Assembly: GCA_049999725.1 (NCBI GenBank)
Contig: JBNGIS010005119.1
Coordinates: 88,240-122,781, forward strand
Length of the DNA: 34,542 bases
Origin: Haplomitrium mnioides
Lineage: Eukaryota > Marchantiophyta > Haplomitriopsida > Calobryales
Direction: 5' to 3'
The notes below the pieces were generated by a model. The model saw only the letters and a program-made list of their open reading frames with translations, had not been told where the DNA came from and did no database searches. A program made the position numbers and the translations under genes. How positions within the stretch are numbered: the first letter of the stretch is position 1; each line of letters starts with the position of its first letter. Positions 32,965 to 34,542 of this stretch are shown here, piece by piece.

Positions 32965-34542
32965 CAAAAGCTTCTCAAAACTGGAATAAAACACAACCAT
33001 CTTCAACTCCTCAATGTGGAGAGGGTACTCCTCTCTTGCTTCTTCCCAGCTGCTGCAATAAACTTCGAAATAAAAACATTTCACCATAACTACCAAAACT
33101 TTATGTCTCTCTACCTTGCGATACATTTCTTCCAGCGAAAGCTCTCCGACTTCCATGCATTTCAAAACTAATATTTTTACTTCGTCAAGAAGATCCTAAA
33201 GGTATCTCCAAGGTGTCTACTTCATATCCTCTATTCTTAGTGATCCCTTGGCCTTCCGCTTCTAGCCATTCACTTTATTCTTCTCCCACATAGAGAAAAT
33301 TATCTGTTGTAGATCCCAAAGCTCACCACTTCTGAATGCCAACTGGAACCAACTGTCTTGAGAAGTGATTGTCTTCTCAAGAGTCAACTTGGGCTTGATC
33401 TTCAAGGTCTCCAACACTAATTCTCTTTTTAATTTTTGGGATGACACCATCCCACTCTCCACAAACCTCTGATGCCAATACTTGACCTTCTTAATCGAGG
33501 TCATCTCCAACCTGTATCTCTAGTTATAATTGTCATCAGTTCATGTTGGCTCACGTAAACTGGCCTCTGTTGGTGTACGGCCCACGTAAACATAGCAATT
33601 ACAAAGCAAAAGGATTGAATTCTTTGCTCCGTATTTTGTAATTAAATGCTACCTTGCTACAACACTGTGATTGCCTCCTACAATCTCGATATCGATATTA
33701 TATCAAACTCTGACTTATCCTTCAGCCCGCACTTGGGGTCAACAACAATGATGAAAAAGCTATGTGCATTTTTGTTTGTGAGTATTCTCTGTGCCAAAAG
33801 TTCAATAAAGTCTTCATTCAACCTTCTAATCTGAAATGGCCTCCAATTGTCCATTCCAGATTTCGGAAGATTTAAAATTTTGAGCCAAACAGTAGTCGTT
33901 TTCTCTCAGACTCTACATCATTGGATTGCAGACTCCCTGGTTTTATTTTTATCTTCCTTAGACACTGTCTGAGTGTCCGCTTGTTCATATTTTTGGAATG
34001 TTTGCAATCCCTTGTGCGATTGCCTTTTTACTCTTGATGTTGGAGCCTGAACTGGCTCCGGGTCAAACTGCTCCCTTTAGCTACTCGGTGTTGAAGACAA
34101 TGAGGCCGCAAAAGAAGATCTTGTTGGAGATTGAGAGGGGCTAGCTCCTCCTCAATAATTGGAGCTGACGTAGGCTTTTTCTTTGGAACAACCTTTTTTT
34201 TTTTTTTTCGGAGCCTCCATTGGCTCCATCGCCTTTCTCTTTTTTGTAGCAAATGTTATTGATGTTGCTACAATTGACATGGTTGTTGCGTTACGATACG
34301 GCACAAGTTGTTGAATATGGATGCCCTCCTTGAGCTTCAGCAGTTTGATGATGATAGCTATCTTAATGAAGTCTCATTTGACAACAAGTTCGAGGTTGAA
34401 TTTCTCACCTTCCCCAACAAAAAGGTAAAGGTGTTAATCAGGATCTTTCAAGGATCCACAATTTACTAGCCAATCTCTGTGCAATTTTTTTGGCTCAAGA
34501 GTCTTGATAACATCCAAATACTTATAAGGCTTTGGTTGAGGA

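Larger units (their letters stand above)
31032..34542 (-). pseudogene. ParB-like / beta-class DNA methyltransferase fusion, copy 2 (broken, runs off window)
   Basis: Read from 34542 downward; the start lies outside the window. Parts in order: a segment KPYKYLDVIKTLEPKKLH and an NLS-like run with TKKRKAMEPMEAPKKKKK near 34190-34240; a ParB/sulfiredoxin-like segment at about 33870-33545 (DNWRPFQIRRLNEDF, then GGNHSVVAR, then TPTEA); a charged helical region (33510-32965) ending at a GTAAGT donor; a 0.64-kb intron with a minisatellite; then 32323-31765 with FVDGLNVAYYQ, FTLAIANISYD (decayed catalytic DPPY-like motif) and FWSFVIVHSLQQFG; a GTGAGT donor and a short intron; then VYQKPQALYK and ILDLCSGSGTGLVCALKL, NCIDVEYDRLQ. 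QKP followed by GSGT matches beta-class DNA amino-methyltransferases. At least six stops and two frameshifts make it a pseudogene. The target base (N4-C or N6-A) cannot be told. Confidence 0.7.

Noticed and set aside
31089-34542. Bacterial contamination as the source of the ParB/methyltransferase sequence
   Set aside because: The copies contain GTAAGT and GTGAGT intron donors, share AT-rich plant-type flanks, and have a plant copia element inserted between them.

Overview
This looks like a piece of plant nuclear DNA: AT-rich, gene-poor and made almost entirely of nested, decayed LTR retrotransposons. The evidence is Ty3/gypsy chromoviruses with remnants of chromodomains, a plant-type Ty1/copia element, initiator-Met-type primer sites, target-site duplications (TSDs) and GT-AG intron boundaries in the one non-transposon gene. 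I cannot place the species; heavy old LTR nesting would suit a large genome such as a fern or conifer, but that is a guess. No intact host gene, tRNA, rRNA or CRISPR array is visible.

Layout. About 130-1311 is a 53-bp minisatellite of some 21 copies. Then comes a gypsy chromovirus on the minus strand, G1 (2777-14013, TSD GAATG), which is split by a second minus-strand chromovirus of another family, G2 (4862-11021, TSD TATAG, containing a 100-N assembly gap). After an empty stretch, 15440-16760 holds a truncated, broken copy of a DNA-methyltransferase-like gene on the minus strand. Next is a plus-strand copia element, C1 (17049-30545, TSD TATCT), with unusually short LTRs of 97 and 108 bp. C1 is itself interrupted by a solo LTR of the G2 family (20136-20704, TSD AATAT) and by a nearly complete third chromovirus, G3 (25189-30381, TSD TAGCA, same family as G1). 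From 31032 to the right edge is a longer, intron-bearing copy of the methyltransferase-like gene, also on the minus strand and broken.

How it fits together. Removing the nested insertions leaves two tandem copies of the methyltransferase-like gene, under 1 kb apart, with C1 landing between them. The longer copy reads, from its N-terminus: a lysine-rich nuclear-localisation-like segment, a ParB/sulfiredoxin-like segment (GGNHSVVAR), a helical middle part, a decayed catalytic (D)xPY-like motif, a QKP motif and then the AdoMet motif DLCSGSGTG. That order (catalytic motif before the AdoMet loop) is that of beta-class DNA amino-methyltransferases, which in bacteria and phages are often fused to ParB-like domains. 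This fusion, carried in a plant genome with introns and duplicated in tandem, is the most interesting content here. Both copies carry independent stops and frameshifts, so neither should make a full protein.

Other structures worth attention are an array of 13 hairpin-forming GGACC-TTTW-GTCC motifs interrupting the C1 reverse transcriptase, a 24-bp minisatellite inside a methyltransferase intron, and arrays of G-box/ABRE (CACGTGTC) motifs in the G2-family LTRs that decay by C-to-T change at CpG. All boundaries were set by eye from repeats, TSDs and motifs.
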